Position numbers and translations under genes: made by a program
Shown here: positions 34,901 to 47,900 of the stretch, one piece after another
Layout: each line of letters starts with the position of its first letter
How positions within the stretch are numbered: the stretch's first letter is position 1
Source of the DNA: Aphrophora alni
Lineage: Eukaryota > Arthropoda > Insecta > Hemiptera > Aphrophoridae
Direction: 5' to 3'
Length of the DNA stretch: 64,000 bases
Assembly (NCBI GenBank): GCA_963513935.1
Contig: OY740772.1
Span: 99,901,340-99,965,339, forward strand
The notes under the pieces: model-generated
What the model was told of the DNA's origin: nothing
What the model saw: only the letters and a program-made list of their open reading frames with translations
Database searches by the model: none

Positions 34901-37900
34901 GGACGATTAGAAGGCCTAGTTCTGCAGCCTTGACTATAAGGTAGAAAGTCAATATTAATAACTTTCTATGAAAAATAGCACAGCGTCTAAAAATTCCAAG
35001 GGTCATTTTTTTTATTTGGGGCGTGGACGATTAGAAGGCCTAGTTCTGCAGCCTTGACTATAAGGTAGAAAGTCAATATTAATAACTTTCTATGAAAAAT
35101 AGCACAGCGTCTAAAAATTCCAAGGGTCATTTTTTTTATTTGGGGCGTGGACGATTAGAAGCCCTAGTTCTGCAGCCTTGACTATAAGGTAGAAAGTCAA
35201 TATTAATAACTTTCTATGAAAAATAGCACAGCGTCTAAGAATTCCAATGGTCATTTTTTTTATTTGGGGCGTGGACGATTAGAAGCCCTAGTTCTGCAGC
35301 CTTGACTATAAGGTAGAAAGTCAATATTAATAACTTTCTATGAAAAATAGCACAGCGTCTAAAAATTCCAAGGGTCATTTTATTTATTTGGGGCGTGGAC
35401 GATTAGAAGCCCTAGTTCTGCAGCCTTGACTATAAGGTAGAAAGTCAATATTAATAACTTTCCATGAAAAATAGCACAGCGTCTAAGAATTCCAATGGTC
35501 ATTTTTTTTATTTGGGGCGTGGACGATTAGAAGCCCTAGTTCTGCAGCCTTGACTATAAGGTAGAAAGTCAATATTAATAACTTTCCATGAAAAATAGCA
35601 CAGCGTCTAAGAATTCCAATGGTCATTTTTTTTATTTGGGGCGTGGACGATTAGAAGCCCTAGTTCTGCAGCCTTGACTATAAGGTAGAAAGTCAATATT
35701 AATAACTTTCCATGAAAAATAGCACAGCGTCTAAGAATTCCAATGGTCATTTTTTTTATTTGGGGCGTGGACGATTAGAAGCCCTAGTTCTGCAGCCTTG
35801 ACTATAAGGTAGAAAGTCAATATTAATAACTTTCCATGAAAAATAGCACAGCGTCTAAGAATTCCAATGGTCATTTTTTTTATTTGGGGCGTGGACGATT
35901 AGAAGCCCTAGTTCTGCAGCCTTGACTATAAGGTAGAAAGTCAATATTAATAACTTTCCATGAAAAATAGCACAGCGTCTAAGAATTCCAATGGTCATTT
36001 TTTTTATTTGGGGCGTGGACGATTAGAAGCCCTAGTTCTGCAGCCTTGACTATAAGGTAGAAAGTCAATATTAATAACTTTCCATGAAAAATAGCACAGC
36101 GTCTAAGAATTCCAATGGTCATTTTTTTTATTTGGGGCGTGGACGATTAGAAGCCCTAGTTCTGCAGCCTTGACTATAAGGTAGAAAGTCAATATTAATA
36201 ACTTTCCATGAAAAATAGCACAGCGTCTAAGAATTCCAAGGGTCATTTTTTTTATTTGGGGCGTGGACGATTAGAAGCCCTAGTTCTGCAGCCTTGACTA
36301 TAAGGTAGAAAGTCAATATTAATAACTTTCCATGAAAAATAGCACAGCGTCTAAGAATTCCAAGGGTCATTTTTTTTATTTGGGGCGTGGACGATTAGAA
36401 GCCCTAGTTCTGCAGCCTTGACTATAAGGTAGAAAGTCAATATTAATAACTTTCCATGAAAAATAGCACAGCGTCTAAGAATTCCAAGGGTCATTTTTTT
36501 TATTTGGGGCGTGGACGATTAGAAGGCCTAGTTCTGCAGCCTTGACTATAAGGTAGAAAGTCAATATTAATAACTTTCCATGAAAAATAGCACAGCGTCT
36601 AAGAATTCCAAGGGTCATTTTTTTTATTTGGGGCGTGGACGATTAGAAGCCCTAGTTCTGCAGCCTTGACTATAAGGTAGAAAGTCAATATTAATAACTT
36701 TCCATGAAAAATAGCACAGCGTCTAAGAATTCCAAGGGTCATTTTTTTTATTTGGGGCGTGGACGATTAGAAGCCCTAGTTCTGCAGCCTTGACTATAAG
36801 GTAGAAAGTCAATATTAATAACTTTCCATGAAAAATAGCACAGCGTCTAAGAATTCCAAGGGTCATTTTTTTTATTTGGGGCGTGGACGATTAGAAGCCC
36901 TAGTTCTGCAGCCTTGACTATAAGGTAGAAAGTCAATATTAATAACTTTCCATGAAAAATAGCACAGCGTCTAAAAATTCCAAGGGTCATTTTTTTTATT
37001 TGGGGCGTGGACGATTAGAAGGCCTAGTTCTGCAGCCTTGACTATAAGGTAGAAAGTCAATATTAATAACTTTCCATGAAAAATAGCACAGCGTCTAAAA
37101 ATTCCAAGGGTCATTTTTTTTATTTGGGGCGTGGACGATTAGAAGCCCTAGTTCTGCAGCCTTGACTATAAGGTAGAAAGTCAATATTAATAACTTTCCA
37201 TGAAAAATAGCACAGCGTCTAAAAATTCCAAGGGTCATTTTTTTTATTTGGGGCGTGGACGATTAGAAGCCCTAGTTCTGCAGCCTTGACTATAAGGTAG
37301 AAAGTCAATATTAATAACTTTCCATGAAAAATAGCACAGCGTCTAAAAATTCCAAGGGTCATTTTTTTTATTTGGGGCGTGGACGATTAGAAGCCCTAGT
37401 TCTGCAGCCTTGACTATAAGGTAGAAAGTCAATATTAATAACTTTCCATGAAAAATAGCACAGCGTCTAAAAATTCCAAGGGTCATTTTTTTTATTTGGG
37501 GCGTGGACGATTAGAAGCCCTAGTTCTGCAGCCTTGACTATAAGGTTGAAAGTCAATATTAATAACTTTCCATGAAAAATAGCACAGCGTCTAAAAATTC
37601 CAAGGGTCATTTTTTTTATTTGGGGCGTGGACGATTAGAAGCCCTAGTTCTGCAGCCTTGACTATAAGGTAGAAAGTCAATATTAATAACTTTCCATGAA
37701 AAATAGCACAGCGTCTAAAAATTCCAAGGGTCATTTTTTTTATTTGGGGCGTGGACGATTAGAAGGCCTAGTTCTGCAGCCTTGACTATAAGGTAGAAAG
37801 TCAATATTAATAACTTTCCATGAAAAATAGCACAGCGTCTAAAAATTCCAAGGGTCATTTTTTTTATTTGGGGCGTGGACGATTAGAAGCCCTAGTTCTG

Positions 37901-40900
37901 CAGCCTTGACTATAAGGTAGAAAGTCAATATTAATAACTTTCCATGAAAAATAGCACAGCGTCTAAAAATTCCAAGGGTCATTTTTTTTATTTGGGGCGT
38001 GGACGATTAGAAGCCCTAGTTCTGCAGCCTTGACTATAAGGTAGAAAGTCAATATTAATAACTTTCCAAGAAAAATAGCACAGCGTCTAAAAATTCCAAG
38101 GGTCATTTTTATTATTTGGGGCGTGGACGATTAGAAGCCCTAGTTCTGCAGCCTTGACTATAAGGTAGAAAGTCAATATTAATAACTTTCCATGAAAAAT
38201 AGCACAGCGTCTAAAAATTCCAAGGGTCATTTTTTTTATTTGGGGCGTGGACGATTAGAAGCCCTAGTTCTGCAGCCTTGACTATAAGGTAGAAAGTCAA
38301 TATTAATAACTTTCCAAGAAAAATAGCACAGCGTCTAAAAATTCCAAGGGTCATTTTTTTTATTTGGGGCGTGGACGATTAGAAGGCCTAGTTCTGCAGC
38401 CTTGACTATAAGGTAGAAAGTCAATATTAATAACTTTCCAAGAAAAATAGCACAGCGTCTAAAAATTCCAAGGGTCATTTTTTTTATTTGGGGCGTGGAC
38501 GATTAGAAGCCCTAGTTCTGCAGCCTTGACTATAAGGTAGAAAGTCAATATTAATAACTTTCCATGAAAAATAGCACAGCGTCTAAAAATTCCAAGGGTC
38601 ATTTTTTTTATTTGGGGCGTGGACGATTAGAAGGCCTAGTTCTGCAGCCTTGACTATAAGGTAGAAAGTCAATATTAATAACTTTCCAAGAAAAATAGCA
38701 CAGCGTCTAAAAATTCCAAGGGTCATTTTTTTTATTTGGGGCGTGGACGATTAGAAGGCCTAGTTCTGCAGCCTTGACTATAAGGTAGAAAGTCAATATT
38801 AATAACTTTCCATGAAAAATAGCACAGCGTCTAAAAATTCCAAGGGTCATTTTTTTTATTTGGGGCGTGGACGATTAGAAGGCCTAGTTCTGCAGCCTTG
38901 ACTATAAGGTAGAAAGTCAATATTAATAACTTTCCAAGAAAAATAGTACAGCGTCTAAAAATTCCAATGGTCATTTTTTTTATTTGGGGCGTGGACGATT
39001 AGAAGGCCTAGTTCTGCAGCCTTGACTATAAGGTAGAAAGTCAATATTAATAACTTTCTAAGAAAAATAGTACAGCGTCTAAAAATTCCAATGGTCATTT
39101 TTTTTATTTGGGGCGTGGACGATTAGAAGGCCTAGTTCTGCAGCCTTGACTATAAGGTAGAAAGTCAATATTAATAACTTTCTAAGAAAAATAGTACAGC
39201 GTCTAAAAATTCCAATGGTCATTTTTTTTATTTGGGGCGTGGACGATTAGAAGGCCTAGTTCTGCAGCCTTGACTATAAGGTAGAAAGTCAATATTAATA
39301 ACTTTCTAAGAAAAATAGTACAGCGTCTAAAAATTCCAATGGTCATTTTTTTTATTTGGGGCGTGGACGATTAGAAGGCCTAGTTCTGCAGCCTTGACTA
39401 TAAGGTAGAAAGTCAATATTAATAACTTTCTAAGAAAAATAGTACAGCGTCTAAAAATTCCAATGGTCATTTTTTTTATTTGGGGCGTGGACGATTAGAA
39501 GGCCTAGTTCTGCAGCCTTGACTATAAGGTAGAAAGTCAATATTAATAACTTTCTAAGAAAAATAGTACAGCGTCTAAAAATTCCAATGGTCATTTTTTT
39601 TATTTGGGGCGTGGACGATTAGAAGCCCTAGTTCTGCAGCCTTGACTATAAGGTAGAAAGTCAATATTAATAACTTTCTAAGAAAAATAGTACAGCGTCT
39701 AAAAATTCCAATGGTCATTTTTTTTATTTGGGGCGTGGACGATTAGAAGGCCTAGTTCTGCAGCCTTGACTATAAGGTAGAAAGTCAATATTAATAACTT
39801 TCTAAGAAAAATAGTACAGCGTCTAAAAATTCCAAGGGTCATTTTTTTATTTGGGGCGTGGACGATTAGAAGGCCCTAGTTCTGCAGCCTTGACTATAAG
39901 GTAGAAAGTCAATATTAATAACTTTCCATGAAAAATAGCACAGCGTCTAAGAATTCCAAGGGTCATTTTTATTATTTGGGGCGTGGACGATTAGAAGCCC
40001 TAGTTCTGCAGCCTTGACTATAAGGTAGAAAGTCAATATTAATAACTTTCCATGAAAAATAGCACAGCGTCTAAGAATTCCAAGGGTCATTTTTATTATT
40101 TGGGGCGTGGACGATTAGAAGCCCTAGTTCTGCAGCCTTGATTATAAGGTAGAAAGTCAATATTAATAACTTTCCATGAAAAATAGCACAGCGTCTAAGA
40201 ATTCCAAGGGTCATTTTTATTATTTGGGGCGTGGACGATTAGAAGCCCTAGTTCTGCAGCCTTGACTATAAGGTAGAAAGTCAATATTAATAACTTTCCA
40301 TGAAAAATAGCACAGCGTCTAAGAATTCCAAGGGTCATTTTTTTTATTTGGGGCGTGGACGATTAGAAGCCCTAGTTCTGCAGCCTTGACTATAAGGTAG
40401 AAAGTCAATATTAATAACTTTCCATGAAAAATAGCACAGCGTCTAAGAATTCCAAGGGTCATTTTTATTATTTGGGGCGTGGACGATTAGAAGCCCTAGT
40501 TCTGCAGCCTTGACTATAAGGTAGAAAGTCAATATTAATAACTTTCCATGAAAAATAGCACAGCGTCTAAGAATTCCAAGGGTCATTTTTATTATTTGGG
40601 GCGTGGACGATTAGAAGCCCTAGTTCTGCAGCCTTGACTATAAGGTAGAAAGTCAATATTAATAACTTTCTAAGAAAAATAGCACAGCGTCTAAGAATTC
40701 CAAGGGTCATTTTTATTATTTGGGTCGTGGACGATTAGAAGCCCTAGTTCTGCAGCCTTGATTATAAGGTAGAAAGTCAATATTAATAACTTTCTAAGAA
40801 AAATAGCACAGCGTCTAAGAATTCCAAGGGTCATTTTTATTATTTGGGGCGTGGACGATTAGAAGCCCTAGTTCTGCAGCCTTGACTATAAGGTAGAAAG

Positions 40901-43816
40901 TCAATATTAATAACTTTCTAAGAAAAATAGCACAGCGTCTAAGAATTCCAAGGGTCATTTTTTTTATTTGGGGCGTGGACGATTAGAAGCCCTAGTTCTG
41001 CAGCCTTGACTATAAGGTAGAAAGTCAATATTAATAACTTTCTAAGAAAAATAGCACAGCGTCTAAGAATTCCAAGGGTCATTTTTTTTATTTGGGGCGT
41101 GGACGATTAGAAGCCCTAGTTCTGCAGCCTTGACTATAAGGTAGAAAGTCAATATTAATAACTTTCTAAGAAAAATAGCACAGCGTCTAAGAATTCCAAG
41201 GGTCATTTTTTTTATTTGGGGCGTGGACGATTAGAAGCCCTAGTTCTGCAGCCTTGACTATAAGGTAGAAAGTCAATATTAATAACTTTCTAAGAAAAAT
41301 AGCACAGCGTCTAAGAATTCCAAGGGTCATTTTTTTTATTTGGGGCGTGGACGATTAGAAGCCCTAGTTCTGCAGCCTTGACTATAAGGTAGAAAGTCAA
41401 TATTAATAACTTTCTAAGAAAAATAGCACAGCGTCTAAGAATTCCAAGGGTCATTTTTTTTATTTGGGGCGTGGACGATTAGAAGGCCTAGTTCTACAGC
41501 CTTGACTATAAGGTAGAAAGTCAATATTAATAACTTTCCATGAAAAATAGCACAGCGTCTAAGAATTCCAAGGGTCATTTTTTTTATTTGGGGCGTGGAC
41601 GATTAGAAGGCCTAGTTCTGCAGTCTTGACTATAAGGTAGAAAGTCAATATTAATAACTTTCCATGAAAAATAGCACAGCGTCTAAAAATTCCAAGGGTC
41701 ATTTTATTTATTTGGGGCGTGGACGATTAGAAGCCCTAGTTCTACAGCCTTGACTATAAGGTAGAAAGTCAATATTAATAACTTTCCATGAAAAATAGCA
41801 CAGCGTCTAAAAATTCCAAGGGTCATTTTTTTTATTTGGGGCGTGGACGATTAGAAGGCCTAGTTCTGCAGTCTTGACTATAAGGTAGAAAGTCAATATT
41901 AATAACTTTCCATGAAAAATAGCACAGCGTCTAAAAATTCCAAGGGTCATTTTATTTATTTGGGGCGTGGACGATTAGAAGCCCTAGTTCTACAGCCTTG
42001 ACTATAAGGTAGAAAGTCAATATTAATAACTTTCCATGAAAAATAGCACAGCGTCTAAAAATTCCAAGGGTCATTTTTTTTATTTGGGGCGTGGACGATT
42101 AGAAGCCCTAGTTCTGCAGCCTTGACTATAAGGTAGAAAGTCAATATTAATAACTTTCCATGAAAAATAGCACAGCGTCTAAAAATTCCAAGGGTCATTT
42201 TTTTTATTTGGGGCGTGGACGATTAGAATCACTAGTTCTACAGCCTTGACTATAAGGTAGAAAGTCAATTATAATAACTTTCCATGAAAAATAGTAGAGC
42301 GTCTAAAAATTCCAAGGGTCATTTTTTTTATTTGGGGCGTGGACGATTAGAATCACTAGTTCTACAGCCTTGACTATAAGGTAGAAAGTCAATTATAATA
42401 ACTATCCATGAAAAGTAGTAGAGCGTCTAAAAATTCCAAGGGTCATTTTTTTTATTTGGGGCGTGGACGATTAGAATCACTAGTTCTACAGCCTTGACTA
42501 TAAGGTAGAAAGTCAATTATAATAACTTTCCATGAAAAATAGTAGAGCGTCTAAAAATTCCAAGGGTCATTTTTTTTATTTGGGGCGTGGACGATTAGAA
42601 TCACTAGTTCTACAGCCTTGACTATAAGGTAGAAAGTCAATTATAATAACTTTCCATGAAAAATAGTAGAGCGTCTAAAAATTCCAAGGGTCATTTTTTT
42701 TATTTGGGGCGTGGACGATTAGAATCACTAGTTCTACAGCCTTGACTATAAGGTAGAAAGTCAATTATAATAACTTTCCATGAAAAATAGTAGAGCGTCT
42801 AAAAATTCCAAGGGTCATTTTTTTTATTTGGGGCGTGGACGATTAGAAGCCCTAGTTCTACAGCCTTGACTATAAGGTAGAAAGTCAATATTAATAACTT
42901 TCCATGAAAAATAGCACAGCGTCTAAAAATTCCAAGGGTCATTTTTTTTATTTGGGGCGTGGACGATTAGAAGCCCTAGTTCTGCAGCCTTGACTATAAG
43001 GTAGAAAGTCAATATTAATAACTTTCCATGAAAAATAGCACAGCGTCTAAAAATTCCAAGGGTCATTTTTTTTATTTGGGGCGTGGACGATTAGAAGCCC
43101 TAGTTCTGCAGCCTTGACTATAAGGTAGAAAGTCAATATTAATAACTTTCCATGAAAAATAGCACAGCGTCTAAAAATTCCAAGGGTCATTTTTTTTATT
43201 TGGGGCGTGGACGATTAGAAGGCCTAGTTCTGCAGTCTTGACTATAAGGTAGAAAGTCAATATTAATAACTTTCCATGAAAAATAGCACAGCGTCTAAAA
43301 ATTCCAAGGGTCATTTTTTTTATTTGGGGCGTGGACGATTAGAAGCCCTAGTTCTGCAGCCTTGACTATAAGGTAGAAAGTCAATATTAATAACTTTCCA
43401 TGAAAAATAGCACAGCGTCTAAAAATTCCAAGGGTCATTTTTTTTATTTGGGGCGTGGACGATTAGAAGCCCTAGTTCTGCAGCCTTGACTATAAGGTAG
43501 AAAGTCAATATTAATAACTTTCCATGAAAAATAGCACAGCGTCTAAAAATTCCAAGGGTCACTTTTTTTATTTGGGGCGTGGACGATTAGAAGCCCTAGT
43601 TCTGCAGCCTTGACTATAAGGTAGAAAGTCAATATTAATAACTTTCCATGAAAAATAGTACAGCGTCTAAAAATCCCAAGGGTGATTTTTATTATTTGGG
43701 GCGTGGACGATTAGAAGCCCTAGTTCTACAGCCTTGACTATAAGGTAGAAAGTCAATATTAATAACTTTCCAAGAAAAATAGTACAGCGTCTAAAAATTC
43801 CAAGGGTCATTTTTTA
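31922..43816. repeat. 124-bp satellite array, about 96 copies
   Basis: A head-to-tail array with an exact 124-bp period. The landmark GGGGCGTGGACGATTAGAAG recurs 94 periods after 32042, ending at 43698, with no unrelated insert; one single-base deletion and insertion near 39845-39870 cancel out. Each unit has CTAGTTCTGCAGCCTTGAC, then AAAGTCAATATTAATAACTTT, then ACAGCGTCTA and a T-rich tail. GAAAGT...ACTTTC and CCTT...AAGG form small inverted repeats within the unit. Units vary at a few diagnostic sites (AAGCCC/AAGGCC/AATCAC; CTATG/CCATG/CTAAG; GTACA/GTAGA/GCACA). The unit length is not a multiple of three and its frames are not coding. It lies wholly within Hip1 intron 1. Confidence 0.99.
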
Positions 43817-44112
43817 AGTAAGAACTAATTTTATTATTAATATGGTTTAATGGAACATTTACTCTCATGTGTATATATAACAACTAATACATGACGTTTC
43901 GAGATATAAATCAACTTCCTTTATCAGCCTAGAGTAGAGCATTAAAAAAGTTTTATTTCCAACATGGTCCCAGGTTACTTATGTTGGTGTTGGTGTTTTT
44001 CAAGCTACATGTTTATCACTTAATAACGGGAATTGATTTATACTTTCGAAACGTCGTGTATTGTTTTTTTTTATATACAAATGAAAAACCATACTAATAA
44101 TACGAACAACCC
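43817..44112. mobile_element. Foldback element (f), decayed hammerhead type
   Basis: The left arm (GAACTAATTTTATTATTAAT, then ATGGTTT) is inverted at 44080-44108. Both arms carry CGACGTTTCGA/GAAACGTC blocks, the GAAA-plus-stem III part of the hammerhead layout, but the CTGANGA box has become CTGATAA or worse. It abuts the right end of the satellite with no spacer. Confidence 0.55.
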
Positions 44113-44266
44113 ATAATAATCAACTGTTAAACCAGAAAAAACTTTTTTATTGCATTTTACAGAAAACTATTAATGAACAAAATTTCAACGGGCAATACGA
44201 ACTACGTGTCTTTATTTTTCTACGTAAAATTTTTTATTAAGATATTTCAGAAGTTGTCTTATTATA

Positions 44267-44284
44267 ACCTAACCTAACCTAACC
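44267..44284. repeat. Short (CCTAA)n run
   Basis: ACCTAACCTAACCTAACC, about 3.5 units of the insect telomere repeat (TTAGG on the other strand). Shorter runs occur near 21460, 23240 and 27385. It is too short to be called an interstitial telomere. Confidence 0.7.
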
Positions 44285-44314
44285 ATAACTCCCAAAATTT
44301 GGTAAAAGATGTAT

Positions 44315-44760
44315 TATCTGTATAGCATAACTTGGCGTCTGGACCCGGACCGTCCCACCTCGCTCCCTTCCTCACCCAGCTGTTTCCGTGATGAGTCACC
44401 TACTAGCGTTAACACTGCACTGTTTAACTTTTTTATGGGAGAGACAATTTAAAAATTTTTTTCAGCATGGTTAAAATGTTTAGGAAAATATAAGCAAATT
44501 GATACCGAACACGACACAAATGTATGTAAATAGTACGTAAACATGTAAATAATAAGTATGTGATTACGCAAAAAGTAGCTGTGTAAAAAGCTTTCTACTG
44601 GCGGCTTTTACAAACGGAATAGTGTCTTGTTTGGTATCAATTTGCTTATATTTTCCTCAACATTTTAACTTTACTGAAAAAATTTTAAAATTGTGTCTTC
44701 CATAAAAAAGTTAAACAGTGCAGTGTTAACGCTAGTAGGTGACTCATCACTGAAACAGCC
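44315..44760. mobile_element. Foldback family F3, copy 1 (right arm truncated)
   Basis: The left end is TTATCTGTATAGCATAACTT, then GGCGTCTGGACC. The arm GTGATGAGTCACCTACTAGC is inverted near 44722-44755. The right terminal 50 bp are missing. The non-palindromic centre (ATTACGCAAAAAGTAGCTG) runs opposite to that of copy 2, so the two insertions are in opposite orientation. Confidence 0.8.
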
Positions 44761-45389
44761 TAAAATGATAAAGAATAGTCGTCCGAATTGTGACTCACCA
44801 TAGATCAGTTCTTCTTTCATTAAACAGCTTACATTAATTACGTAAATTTCTCTTTAAACAAACTAACCGAGACTTGAAACGCAACTATACTAATTTTCAT
44901 TCTTGAACTATTTCAGCTAATTTAGCTACACTGGAGCGTAAAACAGTTTTGAAACATAATATTTTTAGGTACGGATATACCTAGTTGTAGACGATCCAAT
45001 GTTTTAATAAAAACACAAATAAAAATAAATAAATAAATAAATAAAAAAAAAAAAAAAGAAGAAAATGTGAGCGAGCACTTTTCGATTGGAGTTCGGAGGA
45101 AGATGATTCTGATGAAATGACACAAATGTCTACTTTGTTTTACTGTTCAGTAACAGGAAAAGGAAGAATCGTTCTTGGGTATCAGACCATATTACAACAA
45201 AGACAATAAAAAGGATAGTTGAATTTACATTTAGATTTCAGATTTCAGTTATAAGGAATTCAGGACATCTAAACAGAATGACAAGGAATTAAGGATGACA
45301 ACCCAAGAACGTGATGGACTTTGAAGTAGAAAGGTGAGCTATTTCTTAAGTAAAACGTTGAACTAACTTGGATAATAAGATACAATACA

Positions 45390-45526
45390 GACTCCTAGCC
45401 CTTGAATACTTAATAGTGTCATTATGGTTGGAAGAGAACAAGGGTTGGACAAGAGCGGGCTGAGAGTCATCTAACCCAAGACTATATGAAAAAATGTGTA
45501 TTTCCTGCTAGGATTCCTCTAGATTA
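45390..45526 (+). repeat. Family A repeat, interrupted by F3
   Basis: ACTCCTAGCCCTTGAATACT through CTAGGATTCCTC; the expected GTACTCACT tail is displaced by the F3 insertion that follows. Confidence 0.6.
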
Positions 45527-46062
45527 TAATCTGTATACTGTAACTTGGCGTCTGAACCCTTGGCTACCTGCAAGCGGCCCGAACCGCCCCCCATCGCTCC
45601 CTTCCTCACCCAGCTGTTTCAGTGATGAGTCACCTACTAGCGTTAACACTGCACTATTTAACTTTTTTATGGGAGACACAATTTTTAATTTTTTTCATCA
45701 TAGTTAAAATGTTTAGGAAAATATAAGCAAATTGATACCAAACACGACACTATTCCGTTTGTAAAAGCCGACAGTAGAAAGCTCTTTACACAGCTACTAT
45801 TTTCATAATCACATACTTATTATTTACATGTTTACGTACTATTTACATACATTTATTTGTGTCGTGTTTGGTATCAATTTGCTTATATTTTCCTAAACAT
45901 TTTAACCACGCTGAAAAAAATTTTTAAATTGTGTCTTCCATAAAAAATTTAAACAGTGCAGTGTTAACGCTAGTAGGTGACTCATCACTGACACAGCTGG
46001 GTGAGGAAGGGAGCGAGGGGGGACGGTCCGGGTCCAGACGCCAAGTTACAGTATACAGATAA
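45527..46062. mobile_element. Foldback family F3, full-length copy 2
   Basis: About 536 bp with arms near 220 bp. The ends CTGTATACTGTAACTTGGCG and its inverse are both present. The arms contain TCCCTTCCTCACCCAGCTG and GCGTTAACACTGCAC. No coding capacity: the plus-strand frame at 45486-45707 runs through the arm by chance. The transposon class is not clear. Confidence 0.85.
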
Positions 46063-47014
46063 TAGTAAGCCCAAACTCACTATTGGTGACCCCCGAAGGA
46101 AAAATAGAAGTAAATTAAGATGATTTCAAATTCATTGCTCATTATTTATGTCTGGAGAAATTGTTAGAAGGAATAAGTTGATTTGCTTATGTACTGTGAA
46201 CTAGAAGAGTCTGTTCACATTCATTAAGATGAGCGTGCAATAAGAGACCAACGAGAACAGTATGTGTAATTTCCTTTGTGTTGAGCTGTTACCCCTAAAA
46301 TGGTCGGGTAAGTTCATTTTCAGACGAGTTTAGTGACTTCAAGGTCACTGATATTACAATGTGCATTAGTGAATTATTGGATATATTAATTAAATATGTG
46401 ATTGCAGTCTAAAACATAGCCGAGTAATCGCGTAATGAGTTTGACCACGATGCCGCGATGTCCTTTCCTAAAATTAAACGTTTCGTGTACTAACTGTTGG
46501 TAATTCATCGAATAAATGGCTTGTGTTGGAGAAATAAGTTCAAATTGACCCAATGCCTGTGTTAGAATTGATTCGGCAGAATGATTCAAGTTCTGGTTGC
46601 CCCCACATGTTGGTTCAGTCAAACTGTTAGCACGCTGTCCAGATTTAATTAAATAGCCAATTGTTTAATATGCTCATTAATAGCACCCCACCCAGTGCTA
46701 AGTTTTGTTTCAAAATATGTTTACATAGAGTTTAGAAAACACTTAGGATTCAAAGTAATCAGAAGTTAAAACATATTTTGGACAATTCCCAAAACATGCA
46801 ACTTATTTACCATTTAAAACGGAGTTTTCTTAAAACATTCAATATGTTTTCCATGGAAAACTGTAATTCTTAAATGTTTTATGAAAACAAAAATACAATC
46901 CATTTAAATTTTCTTCCATGTCTTTGATTTGGATTTATTCTGATTGTCACATGCATACGTAATAAATTGAACAAAAGCTGAATAATAATAATTATTATTA
47001 CCATTTATTCCTTT

Positions 47015-47145
47015 TTGTTGTTTAAAGGTGAAAAACTGCTTGACCACCATCACCTTATAAAGAAAAGAAGATAAAATAAAGACTCCTAGCACTCGAATGC
47101 TCTAATAGCGTCAGGGGCAAGAGAGGGATCTAACCCAAGACTACA
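47015..47145 (+). repeat. Family A interspersed repeat
   Basis: TTTAAAGGTGAAAAACTGCT through GACTCCTAGCACTCGAATGC to GGATCTAACCCAAGACTACA. Truncated on the right. Confidence 0.6.
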
Positions 47146-47344
47146 TGCTGTAAGTTTGAATTTAAAAAGTAAATTGCTTATAGAGAATTAGTATAATTTC
47201 AAAATTAAAAAATAGGTTCAAGAACAGAGCCTTGTTTATTTTTTGTGGGAGAAATAAACTGAGAAGAGAGTATTCAGACAGTCAACAGACATGCCATCCG
47301 TCCATCATCATTGTTATTTTAACGTAAACACAATATTGGCCACA

Positions 47345-47900
47345 TAAAGAATATGAAATTTGGTATAGGGGATTATAATGTGCTTTTATAGAATCTTATT
47401 GAAATTTCAGAAAAATCTAATTGAAAATGTTAAAACGGCAGCCATTTTAAAACAGTTTTTTCCCCATATCTTGTTTGTTTTTAAATTATGACAACACTAA
47501 ATTAGAAACTAAATTATGCATGTAATGGTACCAATCCTACATCTCTACGATGACAAATAGCAAAGTCATTGTTAAAAATGTAATTTTTCGAATGATAAAT
47601 TATTGTTAAAATGAATTTTCTCCCAAGAAAAATAAGATAGTAAAGTTACAAAGATCCGGCAGGGACAAACGAGGCGAGTGGAGAGTTTTTATATACACAT
47701 AGTGCCTAGCCGATGTCAAGAAAGTAAGTGATATTGCGAGGTTCAGAAATCCTGTGTAACAACTGTTTTAAACAAACTTATCCTACTTGATAAGACCTCT
47801 TCATCTACCAAGAAACCAACTTTTGGGCATTACATTTAGAGGATGTGCTTGTATTTCATTGTCTGATAGGATTGGGTAAGTACTATGATGGTCTGTATAT
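47345..47900. repeat. Family C interspersed repeat, copy 3
   Basis: TATGAAATTTGGTATAGGGG through CTCTACGATGACAAATAGC to GTAAGTACTATGATGG. Here the segment that is tandemly amplified at 24.4 kb exists once (near 47775-47810). Confidence 0.65.

Noticed and set aside
31922..43816. CRISPR-like regularly spaced repeat array
   Set aside because: The whole 124-bp unit is repeated with no unique spacers; this is a eukaryotic satellite.
31922..43816. A ribozyme inside the 124-bp satellite unit, as in some animal satellites
   Set aside because: I looked for CTGANGA and GAAA in order on both strands of the unit and did not find the combination.
44267..44284. Interstitial telomere or chromosome-fusion scar
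   Set aside because: Only about 3.5 CCTAA units; runs this short occur by chance or as remnants, and similar ones appear elsewhere in the window.
45486..45707. 73-codon plus-strand frame rich in Pro and Ser
   Set aside because: It crosses the Family A/F3 junction and reads through an inverted arm; composition reflects the GC-rich arm.
46386..46622. 78-codon minus-strand frame
   Set aside because: Composition is protein-like, but there is no recognisable domain, splice support or family, so I did not call it a gene.
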